From Pseudomonas sp. G34 (GTDB lineage Bacteria; Pseudomonadota; Gammaproteobacteria; Pseudomonadales; Pseudomonadaceae): a stretch of 64,000 bases of DNA. This document shows positions 25,039-34,767 of this stretch, piece by piece. Made by a program: the position numbers and the translations under genes. Under the pieces are notes generated by a model, which did not search any database, was not told where the DNA came from, and was given only the letters and a program-made list of their open reading frames with translations. Each line of letters begins with the position of its first letter. Within the stretch, counting starts at the first letter, position 1. The stretch is taken from contig NZ_JAVHZV010000029.1 in NCBI RefSeq assembly GCF_031119625.1, forward strand, positions 1-64,000, given 5' to 3'.

Positions 25039-26112
25039 ATGCCGAATAACGACCGCTTGCTGGTGCAGATCCTGCTACTGGGCTTGCTGGGTGCCAGCCT
25101 ATGGGTACTGGCGCCATTCTGGTCAGCGCTGTTCTGGGCTGCCGTATTGTCCTTCGCCAGCTGGCCGGTCATGCGCTGGCTGACACGCGTGCTCAAGGGG
25201 CGGCAGTCGGTTGCCGCTGGGTTGCTGACCGGGTTGTGGATCGTGCTGGTGGCGGTGCCACTGGTGATGCTGGGCTTCAACCTCGCCGACCATATTCGTG
25301 ATGCCACCGCGATGATCAAGGACTTTCAGGTCGATGGCCTGCCGCCACCGCCTGGCTGGCTGGCATCGGTGCCCCTGGTCGGCGGCCGCTTGGTGAGCAT
25401 CTGGGAAACCCTGGATCAGCAAGGTTCGGCGCTGTTCGCCACGGTGCAGCCGTACCTCGGGCAGGTGGGCAACTTCCTGCTGGTGCGCAGCGCCAAGATC
25501 GGCGGCGGCATTCTCGAACTCGCGCTGAGCCTGATCCTGGTGTTCTTCTTCTACCGCGATGGCCCGCGTCTGGCGGCTTTCGTCGAAAGCCTGCTCGAAA
25601 GGCTGATCGGTGATCGGGCCCAGCATTACCTCGAACTGGTCGCCGGTACCGTGCAGCGGGTGGTCAATGGGGTGATCGGTACCGCGGTGGCGCAGGCACT
25701 GCTGGCCTATATCGGCTTCATGATCGCCGGCATTCCCGGCGCCTTGCTGCTGGGCCTGCTGACCTTCGCCTGCAGCCTGATCATGGTGCCGCCCCTGGTC
25801 TGGGGCCCGGCGGTGGGCTGGCTGATCTGGCAGGGCGAGATCGGCATGGCGATCTTCTTGGGCATCTGGGGCTTCTTCATCATCAGCGGCGTGGACAACA
25901 TCCTCAAGCCATACCTGATCAGCCGCGGCGGCAACCTGCCGCTGGTGGTGGTGCTGCTCGGCGTGTTTGGCGGCATTCTGGCCTTTGGCTTCATGGGCCT
26001 GTTCCTGGGGCCGACCCTGCTGGCGGTGGCCTACAGCCTGCTCAGCGACTGGGTCGCGCACAAGGCGCCGGCCGGGCTGCCGCCGCGCGAAGAGCGCTCG
26101 CCACCGTTGTGA
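25039..26112 (+). CDS. AI-2E/PerM family transporter
   Basis: The 357-residue polytopic membrane protein belongs to the PerM/TqsA/YdiK family. It has two N-terminal helices (residues 8-45), a helix at about 62-82, a soluble stretch, and a C-terminal helical bundle. Conserved motifs include LVFFFYRDGPRL, GIPGALLLGLLTF and VDNILKPYLISRG. Family members export small signals such as AI-2, or act in ion exchange; the substrate here is unknown. An AAAA-rich weak RBS precedes the ATG. Confidence 0.88.
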   Translation: MPNNDRLLVQILLLGLLGASLWVLAPFWSALFWAAVLSFASWPVMRWLTRVLKGRQSVAAGLLTGLWIVLVAVPLVMLGFNLADHIRDATAMIKDFQVDGLPPPPGWLASVPLVGGRLVSIWETLDQQGSALFATVQPYLGQVGNFLLVRSAKIGGGILELALSLILVFFFYRDGPRLAAFVESLLERLIGDRAQHYLELVAGTVQRVVNGVIGTAVAQALLAYIGFMIAGIPGALLLGLLTFACSLIMVPPLVWGPAVGWLIWQGEIGMAIFLGIWGFFIISGVDNILKPYLISRGGNLPLVVVLLGVFGGILAFGFMGLFLGPTLLAVAYSLLSDWVAHKAPAGLPPREERSPPL

Positions 26113-26125
26113 TGCCGCGGCGGCC

Positions 26126-27169
26126 TCAACGGTCGCCGCGTTCGTACTTGTCGAGGGTGTCGCGGGCTATCTGCCGGCCCAGCATGATCAGCTCCGGCGC
26201 CTTGTAGAATTCGAAGAAACGGCACACCCGCTTGGGCACGTTGATCAGGATATCCGGCGGGTAGCCGGCGATCTTGTACTGCGAGAGCGAGGTCTGCATC
26301 ACCTCGAAACTCTGGTTGATCAACTCCAGCAGCGAGGCCGGCCCGGCCATGTGGGCGACCCGCGAGCCGCTGGCCGATTTGGGCGCGCTGTCGCCCTGGG
26401 GTGCGGCAGCGGGTTGCTGGCCATGGGGATCCACCGGCTCCTGCAGCCACAGGTCGGGTTGGCGCGGCACTGCCGGTTCGGTTACTTCCAGCAGCAGCGG
26501 ATCGTCCTCGCCGCCCTTGCGGCGCAGGGATGGCAGGTGCGAACCCAGGGAGGTCATGATCTGATCGAAACGCCCCTTCATGGCCGCCGGCCGCTCGATG
26601 ACAGGCAATTGGTAATGCTGCTGATGCGCCGAGTTGAGGTTGACGGCGATGATCAGGTCGCAGTGGCTGGACACCACCGGCACGATCGGCAGCGGATTGA
26701 GCAGGCCGCCGTCGACCAGCATGCGCTTGCCCTGGATCACCGGCGTGAACAGGCTGGGAATCGCCGCCGAGGCGCGCATCGCCTGGTGCAGGCAACCTTC
26801 CTGGAACCAGATTTCCTGCTGGTTGGTGAGGTCGGTGGCCACCGCCGTGAAGGGAATGTTCAACGACTCGATGTTGATTTCGCCGACGATGTCGCGAATC
26901 CGCCCGAAGACCTTTTCCCCGCGTATCGCCCCCAGGCGAAAGCTGACATCCAGCAGACGCAGCACATCGAGGTAATCCAGGCTCTGGGTCCAGTCGCTGT
27001 AATCCTTGAGCTTGCCGGCCGCATAGATACCGCCGACCACCGCACCCATGGAGCAACCGGCGATGCAGCCTATCTCGTAGCCGCGAGCTTCCAGCTCTTC
27101 TATCACACCGATGTGCGCATAACCGCGCGCACCACCGGACCCCAGCACCAAGGCTACTTTCTTGCTCAT
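26126..27169 (-). CDS. patatin-like phospholipase family protein (RssA-like)
   Basis: The 347-residue protein has an N-terminal patatin domain with the oxyanion motif GSGGARG (about residues 10-16). The nucleophile Ser is in GCSMG (about 40-44), and the catalytic Asp is in LVDGGLLNPLP (about 158). The C-terminal 100 residues are a less conserved helical extension. It acts as a cytoplasmic or membrane-associated lipid acyl hydrolase. GAGGAGGG just upstream of the ATG at 27169 fixes the start. It is convergent with the PerM-type gene, 13 bp apart. Confidence 0.9.
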   Translation of the reverse strand: MSKKVALVLGSGGARGYAHIGVIEELEARGYEIGCIAGCSMGAVVGGIYAAGKLKDYSDWTQSLDYLDVLRLLDVSFRLGAIRGEKVFGRIRDIVGEINIESLNIPFTAVATDLTNQQEIWFQEGCLHQAMRASAAIPSLFTPVIQGKRMLVDGGLLNPLPIVPVVSSHCDLIIAVNLNSAHQQHYQLPVIERPAAMKGRFDQIMTSLGSHLPSLRRKGGEDDPLLLEVTEPAVPRQPDLWLQEPVDPHGQQPAAAPQGDSAPKSASGSRVAHMAGPASLLELINQSFEVMQTSLSQYKIAGYPPDILINVPKRVCRFFEFYKAPELIMLGRQIARDTLDKYERGDR

Positions 27170-27308
27170 CCAACCCTCCTCGATACGCCGCACCTGTCAG
27201 AACCTATTTTGCGTTCTGCCGCACGTCGATAGTGGCACTTTTTCTCTAGCCTATCGTCTTAATCAACACCGGTGACCTGATTGCCGGCCAACCTCTGGAG
27301 TATGCGAC

Positions 27309-27581
27309 ATGAAAGCCTGGATTCTCTTACCGATTGCGCTGTTGGCGGGCTGCTCAGCGACCACCTCTTACCGTGACAGCTGCGCGACTCAACTCGACGC
27401 GGCCTGGCAGGAGCTCGACCTCGCCAAAGCCGAAGGTTTCGCCGGTACGGTCAGCTACTCCAAGGCTGCCTCGCTGATGACTGCCGCGAAAACCCAGCAG
27501 CAGTTCGAGGCCTATCGCGGCTGCACCAACAAGTCCGAGAAAGCGCGCTTCTACATTCGTGAGTCCCGCGCAGGCCGCTGA
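27309..27581 (+). CDS. small lipoprotein, function unknown
   Basis: The 90-residue protein has a lipoprotein signal, MKAWILLPIALLAGC, with the lipobox LLAGC and the lipidated Cys at residue 15. Ser at +2 predicts outer-membrane sorting. The mature part has two further Cys (SC and GC) that may form a disulfide, and helical KAEGF/KAASLM segments. It resembles hypothetical pseudomonad lipoproteins. No neighbour suggests a function. Confidence 0.8.
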   Translation: MKAWILLPIALLAGCSATTSYRDSCATQLDAAWQELDLAKAEGFAGTVSYSKAASLMTAAKTQQQFEAYRGCTNKSEKARFYIRESRAGR

Positions 27582-27628
27582 GGGCGCACTGCAGTAAGCT
27601 TGCGGCAACCTGAATACCGGAGATCGCA

Positions 27629-28234
27629 ATGCTGCTCGATTTCGCTGACCTGACCCCGCTGGACCGTTACCGCTGGCTCGCCGCAACCGTCACACCCAGG
27701 CCCATCGCCTGGGTGTCGAGCATTTCCAGGGAAGGGGTGACCAATCTGGCCCCCTTCAGCTTCTTCCAGGTGATCAGCGATGAGCCGGCCACCTTGATGG
27801 TCAACGTCGGCACCCGTGACGACGGCGCACTGAAAGACACCCTGCGCAATGCCCAGGAAACCGGCGAGCTGGTCATTCACCTGGTGGCGTTCGCGCAAGC
27901 CGACGCCATGAATGCCAGCGCGGCGCTGCTGCCGCACAGCACCAGCGAATTCGTTCATTGTGGTATCGACTCGATAGCCAGCAGCCGCGTTGCGCCGCCG
28001 CGGGTAAAGGGGGCCGCCGTGGCGTTCGAGTGCCGGGTGGCGCAGATCATGGGTTATCCGCAGGGCAAGCCCAACCATCACCTGATCTTTGCCGAAGTGC
28101 TGCTGGCGCATATCAGTGACGAAGTGCTCAACGAGAAAGGCCGTATCGACCCGCAGCGCCTCGACCTGGTCGGGCGTTTGGGGGGCACGGCCTACAGCCG
28201 CACCCGTGACACCTTCGACCTGCAGCGCCCCTAG
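27629..28234 (+). CDS. flavin reductase family protein
   Basis: The 201-residue protein has an FMN-binding split-barrel of the flavin reductase/DIM6 family. It starts MLLDFADLTPLDRYRWLAATVTPRPIAWVSS, where TPRPIAWVSS is the flavin-phosphate motif. NLAPFSFFQVISDEPATLMV is the next conserved strand. Such proteins bind FMN and reduce flavins, or act as flavoprotein oxygenase partners. No monooxygenase is adjacent. It is convergent with the small secreted-protein gene 4 bp downstream. Confidence 0.86.
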   Translation: MLLDFADLTPLDRYRWLAATVTPRPIAWVSSISREGVTNLAPFSFFQVISDEPATLMVNVGTRDDGALKDTLRNAQETGELVIHLVAFAQADAMNASAALLPHSTSEFVHCGIDSIASSRVAPPRVKGAAVAFECRVAQIMGYPQGKPNHHLIFAEVLLAHISDEVLNEKGRIDPQRLDLVGRLGGTAYSRTRDTFDLQRP

Positions 28235-28238
28235 TGAT

Positions 28239-28547
28239 CTACCAGTACAGCTCGATACGCGAGCGCGGGGCGCCCTCGTCCAGCCGGGTGCTGGCTTGCG
28301 CCAGGGCCTCGCGATCGACCTGCAGGTCGGCGTTCTGATAACGGATGCGGTAGCCGTCCCGGCAATCATGGTTGGTCAGCAGCAGCGTTGCCTGCTCGGT
28401 GCTGCTGTCCACCTGGCAGGCACTGTGTACGGTCAGGCGGATACCCACTTCACCGCCCGCCATCTCGGCCACACCCGGGGTGCTTGCCAGCAGCCCGGCG
28501 AAGAGCAGTGCGAGGCGGGGGAGCGAGTAGCGAGACGAGGTGTTCAT
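28239..28547 (-). CDS. small secreted protein, function unknown
   Basis: The 102-residue protein has a signal peptide ending near GVAEMA and two Cys (HSAC, HDC) that could form a disulfide. The rest is a short beta-rich domain with LLLTNHDCRDGYRIRYQN. No family is recognised. The start at 28547 is chosen because the signal sequence begins there; the open frame extends 91 codons upstream without family-like sequence. The 239 bp between this gene and the divergent chemoreceptor gene hold their promoters, and I see nothing else there. Confidence 0.7.
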   Translation of the reverse strand: MNTSSRYSLPRLALLFAGLLASTPGVAEMAGGEVGIRLTVHSACQVDSSTEQATLLLTNHDCRDGYRIRYQNADLQVDREALAQASTRLDEGAPRSRIELYW

Positions 28548-28786
28548 GATGACTGTCCTGCTGGCGCCGTCGCCAGTCTGAAGGCACGCCGATTCTAGCA
28601 ATCGGCGCTCAGTGATGGCGATGTGCGATCGTCGGTTTGTCTTGTTCGCCGACGGCCGGCGATATCCTGAAAGCGACATTGCCTTAGCTAAAAGCACCTG
28701 CTGGCGGGTTGCTGGCTTGTCGCCATTAGTCACGTGCATCACTGTTGCCGCTTGGAGGGCTCCTGCCCAGCACGAGAGGGTCGGCA

Positions 28787-30745
28787 ATGGTTTCTCTTCG
28801 CGCACTGGCCAGCCTGTCAACGGCGGTCAAATTGTCCCTGGGGTTCGGTGTGGTGTTGGTGCTTACCCTGGTGGTGGCGGCCACCGGGTTTTTCGCCCTG
28901 CGTGACGTGGGCGCCAGGTTTTCCCTGCTCGAACGATTCAGCGATATCAATGATCGCGTCGCGCACATGCGCCGCACCGAACAGGCCTTCATCATCACGG
29001 GCGATGCGGCGCAGACCCAGCGTCTGCACGAGCAGGCGCAAGCGCTTCGCGAGCAGGTGCAACAACTGCACGAGCAGGTTGCCGGTAGCGAGCGTGAGGC
29101 GTTGCAGCAGGTCGATGCGGACATTGCCGAATACGTGCAGGTGTTCGATCGCTACGTGGAACAGAGCGACAACATGCGCCTGTCGCTGGATGCCGCGAAA
29201 TGGCTGGTGGTCGGCGCCGCCAATAGCCTGGATTTGCTCAAGGATGGGCTTGCCGAAGACGGCGTCTATGCCCTCAAGGAGAGCCAGGGCAACCAAGGCG
29301 GCGAGGCCGTCACCCAGGCCGGCCAGATCGGCAAGGTGCATGTGCTGCTCCTGCAGGCGCTGGAGCAGGCGCGGGTGCTCCTGGAAAACAGCCGCAGCAG
29401 CGGCGAAGTGCCGAGCACCAGCATCCAGGAAGCGCTCGATGCGCAGGCCCAGGCGGCTCAGCTGCGCGACGCGCTGGGTGATCCGGGCTACCGTTCGGTG
29501 CTGGCCGAAGTGGTCGGCAACATCGATTCCTTCAACCAGCGGTTGCAGGAATATACCGGGCTGCTGCAACAGCAACAGCAGGAGCACGCCCAGCTGGTCG
29601 AGCGGGCAGACAAGGTGGTCGAGCGGGTCAGCCAGACCTATGCCCAGCAGAACGACGCGCTGCACAGCCTGGTGCGCAGCAGCGCACTGTTGATTCTGGT
29701 GGCCGCCACCGCCGCCTTGCTGGTCGGCCTGCTGGCGACGCTGATCATCACCCGGGTGATCGTGCGACCGCTCAAGCAGGTGACCGCCGTGGCCCAGCGC
29801 ATCGCCGCCGGTGACCTGAGCGGCGAGATCGCGGTGCAGCGCAGCGATGAGATCGGCCAGCTGCTGCTTGCCATGCAAGGCATGTCGCGGGACCTGCGCA
29901 GCATGGTCGGGCGCCTGCAGGATGGCGTGGCGCAGCTCTCCAGCTCGGCGCAGACGCTGTCGTCGGTCACCGAGCAGGCGCGTCAGGGCGTCAGTGGCCA
30001 GAAAGAGGAAACCGATCAGGTGGCGACCGCGATCACCCAGATGGCGGCGACCGTTCATGAAGTGGCGCAGAACGCCGAACAGGCCGCAGCCGCAACCGTT
30101 CAGGCCGATTCGCGGGTCGCGGCAGGCAGCCAGGTGGTACGCGACACCCTGCAACGGATCGAGCAACTGGTCGCGGCCATGGCCGTGACCCGGCAAGGTA
30201 TCGAACAGCTCAGCGCCGACACCCGCAATATCGACGCGGTGCTGGACGTGATCAAGAGCGTGGCGCAACAGACCAACCTGCTGGCCCTCAACGCGGCGAT
30301 CGAGGCAGCGCGGGCGGGCGAGCAGGGGCGCGGGTTCGCGGTGGTCGCCGACGAGGTCCGTGCGCTGGCGCGGCGTACGCAGCAGTCCACCGAGGAAATC
30401 GAAGGGTTGCTGGGCACCTTGCGTGCGGGCGCCACCCGTTCCGTTGCCGATATGCGCCAGAGCGACGAACTGGTCGAGCAGGTGGTGCACGACGCCCGGC
30501 ATACCCAGCAGGCCCTGGCGGGTATCGCCGATGCCGTAGCGGTGATCCACGGCATGAACCAGCAGATCGCCGCCGCCGCCGAACAGCAGACCGCCGTGGC
30601 CGAGGACATCAACCGCAGTGTCACGTCGATTCGCGACCTGGGCGAGCAGTCCGCTGCCGCCATGGAGGAAAACGCCGGCTCCAGCCAGCAACTGGCGACG
30701 CTGGGCCGAGAACTGCAGGGCATGGCCGCGCATTTTCGCCTCTAG
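28787..30745 (+). CDS. methyl-accepting chemotaxis protein with HBM-like sensor
   Basis: The 652-residue protein has TM1 at about 15-37 and a long helical periplasmic sensor at about 40-295. It has the helical-bimodular look (RRTEQAFIITGD, ANSLDLLKDGLAEDGV). TM2 is at about 298-320, HAMP follows, and the cytoplasmic signalling tip has SVAQQTNLLALNAAIEAARA and GFAVVADEVRALA. HBM receptors bind organic acids or polyamines; the ligand here is unknown. The C-terminus lacks the CheR/CheB-tethering pentapeptide. The nearest upstream ATG in frame adds only 14 codons and lacks an RBS. Confidence 0.92.
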   Translation: MVSLRALASLSTAVKLSLGFGVVLVLTLVVAATGFFALRDVGARFSLLERFSDINDRVAHMRRTEQAFIITGDAAQTQRLHEQAQALREQVQQLHEQVAGSEREALQQVDADIAEYVQVFDRYVEQSDNMRLSLDAAKWLVVGAANSLDLLKDGLAEDGVYALKESQGNQGGEAVTQAGQIGKVHVLLLQALEQARVLLENSRSSGEVPSTSIQEALDAQAQAAQLRDALGDPGYRSVLAEVVGNIDSFNQRLQEYTGLLQQQQQEHAQLVERADKVVERVSQTYAQQNDALHSLVRSSALLILVAATAALLVGLLATLIITRVIVRPLKQVTAVAQRIAAGDLSGEIAVQRSDEIGQLLLAMQGMSRDLRSMVGRLQDGVAQLSSSAQTLSSVTEQARQGVSGQKEETDQVATAITQMAATVHEVAQNAEQAAAATVQADSRVAAGSQVVRDTLQRIEQLVAAMAVTRQGIEQLSADTRNIDAVLDVIKSVAQQTNLLALNAAIEAARAGEQGRGFAVVADEVRALARRTQQSTEEIEGLLGTLRAGATRSVADMRQSDELVEQVVHDARHTQQALAGIADAVAVIHGMNQQIAAAAEQQTAVAEDINRSVTSIRDLGEQSAAAMEENAGSSQQLATLGRELQGMAAHFRL

Positions 30746-30883
30746 ATCGCGCTGCGTTGCGGCTTTCGCCGTTTCGCTGGCGGGCCTGGGCCTGGTGCAC
30801 AGTTTCGTCAGCAAACATTACGTAACGCTTTGCCCGCCGCGCTCCGGTCAGTAGCATCAGGCCACTTGCATGAGGAGTGGACG

Positions 30884-31801
30884 ATGCACACGAAACTGGA
30901 CGCCTGCCTGGATACCATCAACCAGGTGCTGCTCGGCAAGGAGGCGCAGGTGCGCCTGGCGCTGACCTGTCTGCTGGCCCGCGGTCACCTGTTGATCGAG
31001 GATCTGCCCGGCATGGGCAAGACCACCCTCAGCCATGCCCTGGCCAAGGTGCTGGGGCTGAGCTTCCAGCGCATCCAGTTCACCTCCGACCTGCTGCCGG
31101 GCGATATTCTCGGCACCTCGGTGTTCGACAAGGACAGCGGGCAGTTCCTGTTCCACCCCGGCCCGGTGTTCGCCGAGCTGGTGCTGGCGGACGAGATCAA
31201 CCGCGCCACGCCGAAAAGCCAGAGCGCGCTGCTCGAGGCCATGGAGGAGGGGCAGGTGACCATCGAAGGCGCGACCCGTCCGCTGCCCGATCCCTTCTTC
31301 GTTATCGCCACCCAGAACCCGATCAGCCAGAGCGGCACCTTTGCACTGCCGGAATCTCAGCTGGACCGTTTTCTGATGCGCCTGTCGCTGGGTTATCCGG
31401 CTCGCGCTGCGGAAAAAGCCCTGCTGCTGGGCGAGCCGCGTCGCTCGGTGCTGCCGACCCTGGACGCCGTACTCAATCACGCGGAGTTGGCCAAGCTGCA
31501 GGCCGAAGTGCCCAAGGTGCGCGTCAGTGATGCCCTGGTCGACTACGTGCTGCGCCTGGTCGAAGCCACACGTACCCAGCCACAGTTCGCCTGGGGCTTG
31601 TCGCCACGCGGCAGCCTGGCGCTTTTGGCGGCAGCCCGCGCCTGGGCGCTGCTGGCCGAACGCGATTACGTCATTCCCGAGGACGTGCAGGCGGTACTGC
31701 CCTCCGTGGCCGGGCACCGCCTGCGTGATCAGGCGGACCCGGCCGGGCATGGCGGCGGCGCCCTGGTGCAATGGTTGCTGCGCGAGGTGCCGGCGCTTTG
31801 A
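30884..31801 (+). CDS. MoxR family AAA+ ATPase
   Basis: The 305-residue MoxR ATPase has Walker A at about residues 41-48 (LPGMGKTT) and Walker B in LVLADEINR (about 105). Sensor 1 is ATQNPIS, and the lid region is WGLSPRGSLALLAAARAWA. MoxR proteins act as chaperones that insert metals or remodel partners, usually together with a VWA or DUF58 protein. GAGGAG lies 6-11 bp before the ATG at 30884. It heads the moxR-DUF58-tgpA operon. Confidence 0.93.
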   Translation: MHTKLDACLDTINQVLLGKEAQVRLALTCLLARGHLLIEDLPGMGKTTLSHALAKVLGLSFQRIQFTSDLLPGDILGTSVFDKDSGQFLFHPGPVFAELVLADEINRATPKSQSALLEAMEEGQVTIEGATRPLPDPFFVIATQNPISQSGTFALPESQLDRFLMRLSLGYPARAAEKALLLGEPRRSVLPTLDAVLNHAELAKLQAEVPKVRVSDALVDYVLRLVEATRTQPQFAWGLSPRGSLALLAAARAWALLAERDYVIPEDVQAVLPSVAGHRLRDQADPAGHGGGALVQWLLREVPAL

Positions 31802-31815
31802 CCGGCGCCTTCAGG

Positions 31816-32754
31816 ATGCGCTGGGATCGCTGGCTGGCCAGGCGTATTCCCGCGGCCTCCAGCGTTCAGCTCAACCAGCGGCGGATCTTCATCCTGCCGA
31901 CCCGGGTGGGCGTGGCGTTTCTCGGCGCCTTGCTGGTGATGCTGCTGGCCGCCATCAACTACCAGAACAGCCTGGCGTATGGGCTGACCTTTCTGCTCGG
32001 CTCGGTATTCGTGGTGACCATCCTGCACACCTACCGCAACCTGGCCGGGCTGGTGCTGCATGCCGGCGGCGTCGGCGCGGTATTCGCAGGCGAGGCGGCG
32101 CGCCTGCGGGTGCGCCTGGAAAGTCGCGGCCGGGCCCACGAAGCCATCGCCCTGGGTTGGCCGCCTGCTGACCTGGCGCAGCAGGATGTTGCGGTGCAGG
32201 GCTCGGTGGAGTGCGAGTTGGGCCTGCAAACCCTGCGCCGCGGCTGGCTGCATCCCGGTCGTTTGCGGGTGGAGAGCCGCTTCCCGCTGGGCCTGTTGGT
32301 CGCCTGGAGCCATGTCGACCTTGACCAGGCCGTGCTGGTGTACCCGCGCCCGCTGGAGGGCGAGCTGCCGTTGGCGGCTGCTGGCCGGGAGGGTGACGAG
32401 CAGGCAGGGCTGGTCACGCACGGGCAGGGCAGTGACGACTTCCAGGGGCTGCGTACCTACCAGCCGGGCGATTCGCGCAAGCGTCTGCACTGGAAGGCGT
32501 ATTCACGGGGCCAGGGTTTATTGGTCAAGGATTTTGCTGCCCAGAGCGGCCGCGATTTGCTGCTGGATTTCGACGTGCTCGGCGGTGACCTGGAAAGCCG
32601 CCTGTCGCTGCTCTGTCACTGGGTGCTGGTGCTTTCCGAGCGCCAGCAACCCTTTGCCTTGAGGCTGCCGAACGAGTCGTTGCCAGTGGCCATTGGCGAG
32701 CGGCATCGCGAGCAGTGCTTGCGTGCGCTGGCGCTGCATGGCGGTGGGGCATGA
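31816..32754 (+). CDS. DUF58 domain protein
   Basis: The 312-residue protein has two hydrophobic segments near the N-terminus (about residues 32-74). A DUF58 domain lies in the C-terminal half with the signature DDFQGLRTYQPGDSRKRLHWKAYSRG. This is the standard partner of MoxR and TgpA. The ATG at 31816 is used; a TTG at 31798 would overlap the moxR stop codon and is possible. Its stop overlaps the tgpA start by 4 bp (ATGA). Confidence 0.9.
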   Translation: MRWDRWLARRIPAASSVQLNQRRIFILPTRVGVAFLGALLVMLLAAINYQNSLAYGLTFLLGSVFVVTILHTYRNLAGLVLHAGGVGAVFAGEAARLRVRLESRGRAHEAIALGWPPADLAQQDVAVQGSVECELGLQTLRRGWLHPGRLRVESRFPLGLLVAWSHVDLDQAVLVYPRPLEGELPLAAAGREGDEQAGLVTHGQGSDDFQGLRTYQPGDSRKRLHWKAYSRGQGLLVKDFAAQSGRDLLLDFDVLGGDLESRLSLLCHWVLVLSERQQPFALRLPNESLPVAIGERHREQCLRALALHGGGA

Positions 32755-34745
32755 GCAGCGTCGCCGGCATCCCGCGCATCAGTCTGACCTGGCTGCTGGT
32801 CGCCCAGGCGCTGGTCATCCTGCCGCACGCCTTGCACCTGCCGTTATGGGTGATCGGCCTGTGGCTGGGCTGTGCGCTGTGGCGCATCCAGATCTTCCGC
32901 ATGCGTGCCGGCTACCCCAGCCTCGTCGTGCGCATCGGCCTGATCGCCCTGGCGGCGGCGGGGGTGTTGTTGTCCCGCGGTACCCTGGTCGGGCTGGATG
33001 GCGGGGTGCTGCTGCTGGTCGCGGCGTTCACCCTCAAGTTGCTGGAAATGCGCAGTCGCCGCGACGCGCTGGTGGTGATCTTCCTCGGCTTCTTCGTGGT
33101 GGTCACCGCCTATCTGTTCGATGACGGCATGCTCGTCGCGCTGTTCAGCCTGCTGCCGGTATGTGCCTTGCTGGCCGCGTTGATCGGCTTGCAGCAGAGC
33201 GGCACGGCGACCCGCCCCTGGCGCACGCTGCGCCTGTCGGCCAGCCTGTTGCTGCAGGCACTGCCCTTGATGCTCTTGCTGTTCCTGTTCTTCCCGCGCC
33301 TCGGGCCACTGTGGTCGTTGCCGGTACCCAACGAGCGCGGCGCGGTCACCGGGCTGGCTGACAGCATGGCGCCCGGTGATATCGCCGAGCTGACACGTTC
33401 CGGGGAACTGGCCTTTCGTGCCAGCTTCGAGGGCCGGGTGCCGGCGCGTAACGAGTTGTACTGGCGCGCGCTGACGCTCGAGCATTACGATGGCCGGCGC
33501 TGGTCGCAGTCGCCTGGCGAGCAATTCTCGCCGGCGCCGCAGTGGCAACCGCGCGGCGAGGCGCTGCGTTACAGTGTGGTGATGCAACCGACCACGCGGC
33601 CCTGGCTGTTCGCCCTCGATGTGGCCCGGACTGATTTGCAGGGCACGCGACAAATGAGTGATTTTCGCCTGCAGCGCAACCGCCCGGTGGATCGTGCGCT
33701 GCTTTACGACGTCAGCTCCTGGCCCGATGCGCTACGTGAGCCGCAGTTGCCAAACAACAGGCTGCAGGCGTTGCTGCGCCTGCCGCCTGAGGGCGATGCG
33801 CGCAGCCGCGCCTGGGCCCGGGAATTGCGCAGCCAATATCCCCGGGATGAGCAGTTGGTCGGGGCGCTGCTCAGCCATTTCAATCGCCAGCCCTACGTCT
33901 ATACCCTGACCCCGGTGCCCCTGGGCACCAATGCCATCGACGAATTCCTGTTCGATACGCGCAGCGGTTTTTGCGCGCACTACGCTGGCGCCATGACCTT
34001 CGTGCTGCGCGCGGCCGGCATTCCCAGTCGCGTGGTGGCCGGGTACCAGGGCGGTGAACTCAGTGGCAATGGCAGCGACCTGCAGGTTCGTCAGTTCGAT
34101 GCCCATGCCTGGGTCGAGTACTGGCAGCCGGGCAAGGGCTGGACGCGTGTTGATCCGACTTTCCAAGTCGCCCCCGAGCGTATCGAGCAAGGGCTCGAGC
34201 AAGCACTGGCAGGTGAGCAAAGCTTTCTTGCCGACTCACCCTTTTCACCGTTGCGCTATCGCAATCTGACCTGGCTCAACGAGCTGCGTCTGGCCTGGGA
34301 CGACCTTAACTACGGCTGGCAGCGCTGGGTGCTGGGCTATCAGGGCGCGCAACAGTTCGAACTCCTGCAGCGCTGGTTCGGCCAGGTCGACGCCGGTCGG
34401 CTGGTGCTCGCCCTGGTGGGTGGAGGTGGCGTCTTGCTGGGCTTGCTCGCGCTGTGGCTGTTCAAGCCCTGGCGGGTCGAGCGTGACCCCGCGCTGCGCC
34501 TCTTTCGACGCTTCGAGCAACTGTTGGCCCAGCACGGCGTGCAGCGCCATGCGGGCGAGGGGCCACGGGTCTTCGCCCAGCGTGCTGGCGAGGCACTGCC
34601 TGCCCAGGCACAAACCATTCACGCCTTCGTGCAGGCCTTCGAAGCGCAGCGTTACGCGGGGCAGAACATTTCCCCCCAGGCGCTGCTCCAACAGCTGAAC
34701 GCGCTACGCCGCCAATTGCCCTGGCGCTGGAGCCGATCCCCTTGA
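32751..34745 (+). CDS. tgpA: transglutaminase-like membrane protein TgpA
   Basis: The 664-residue protein has a cluster of about six N-terminal membrane helices (about residues 10-195). A periplasmic transglutaminase-like domain and one C-terminal helix (about 550-570) follow, then a DUF4129-type cytoplasmic tail. The catalytic triad is complete: Cys408 in SGFCAHYAGA, His452 in DAHAWVEYW and Asp468 in RVDPTF. The P. aeruginosa orthologue (PA2873) is needed for viability and has been linked to the cell envelope. It overlaps the DUF58 gene by 4 bp, and a CHAD gene follows 22 bp later. Confidence 0.93.
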   Translation: MSSVAGIPRISLTWLLVAQALVILPHALHLPLWVIGLWLGCALWRIQIFRMRAGYPSLVVRIGLIALAAAGVLLSRGTLVGLDGGVLLLVAAFTLKLLEMRSRRDALVVIFLGFFVVVTAYLFDDGMLVALFSLLPVCALLAALIGLQQSGTATRPWRTLRLSASLLLQALPLMLLLFLFFPRLGPLWSLPVPNERGAVTGLADSMAPGDIAELTRSGELAFRASFEGRVPARNELYWRALTLEHYDGRRWSQSPGEQFSPAPQWQPRGEALRYSVVMQPTTRPWLFALDVARTDLQGTRQMSDFRLQRNRPVDRALLYDVSSWPDALREPQLPNNRLQALLRLPPEGDARSRAWARELRSQYPRDEQLVGALLSHFNRQPYVYTLTPVPLGTNAIDEFLFDTRSGFCAHYAGAMTFVLRAAGIPSRVVAGYQGGELSGNGSDLQVRQFDAHAWVEYWQPGKGWTRVDPTFQVAPERIEQGLEQALAGEQSFLADSPFSPLRYRNLTWLNELRLAWDDLNYGWQRWVLGYQGAQQFELLQRWFGQVDAGRLVLALVGGGGVLLGLLALWLFKPWRVERDPALRLFRRFEQLLAQHGVQRHAGEGPRVFAQRAGEALPAQAQTIHAFVQAFEAQRYAGQNISPQALLQQLNALRRQLPWRWSRSP

Positions 34746-34767
34746 ACGGTTATTCAGGAGTTCCGTG

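Noticed and set aside
27228..27245. Sigma-54-like TGGCAC before the small lipoprotein
   Set aside because: The -12 GC element at the required spacing is missing.
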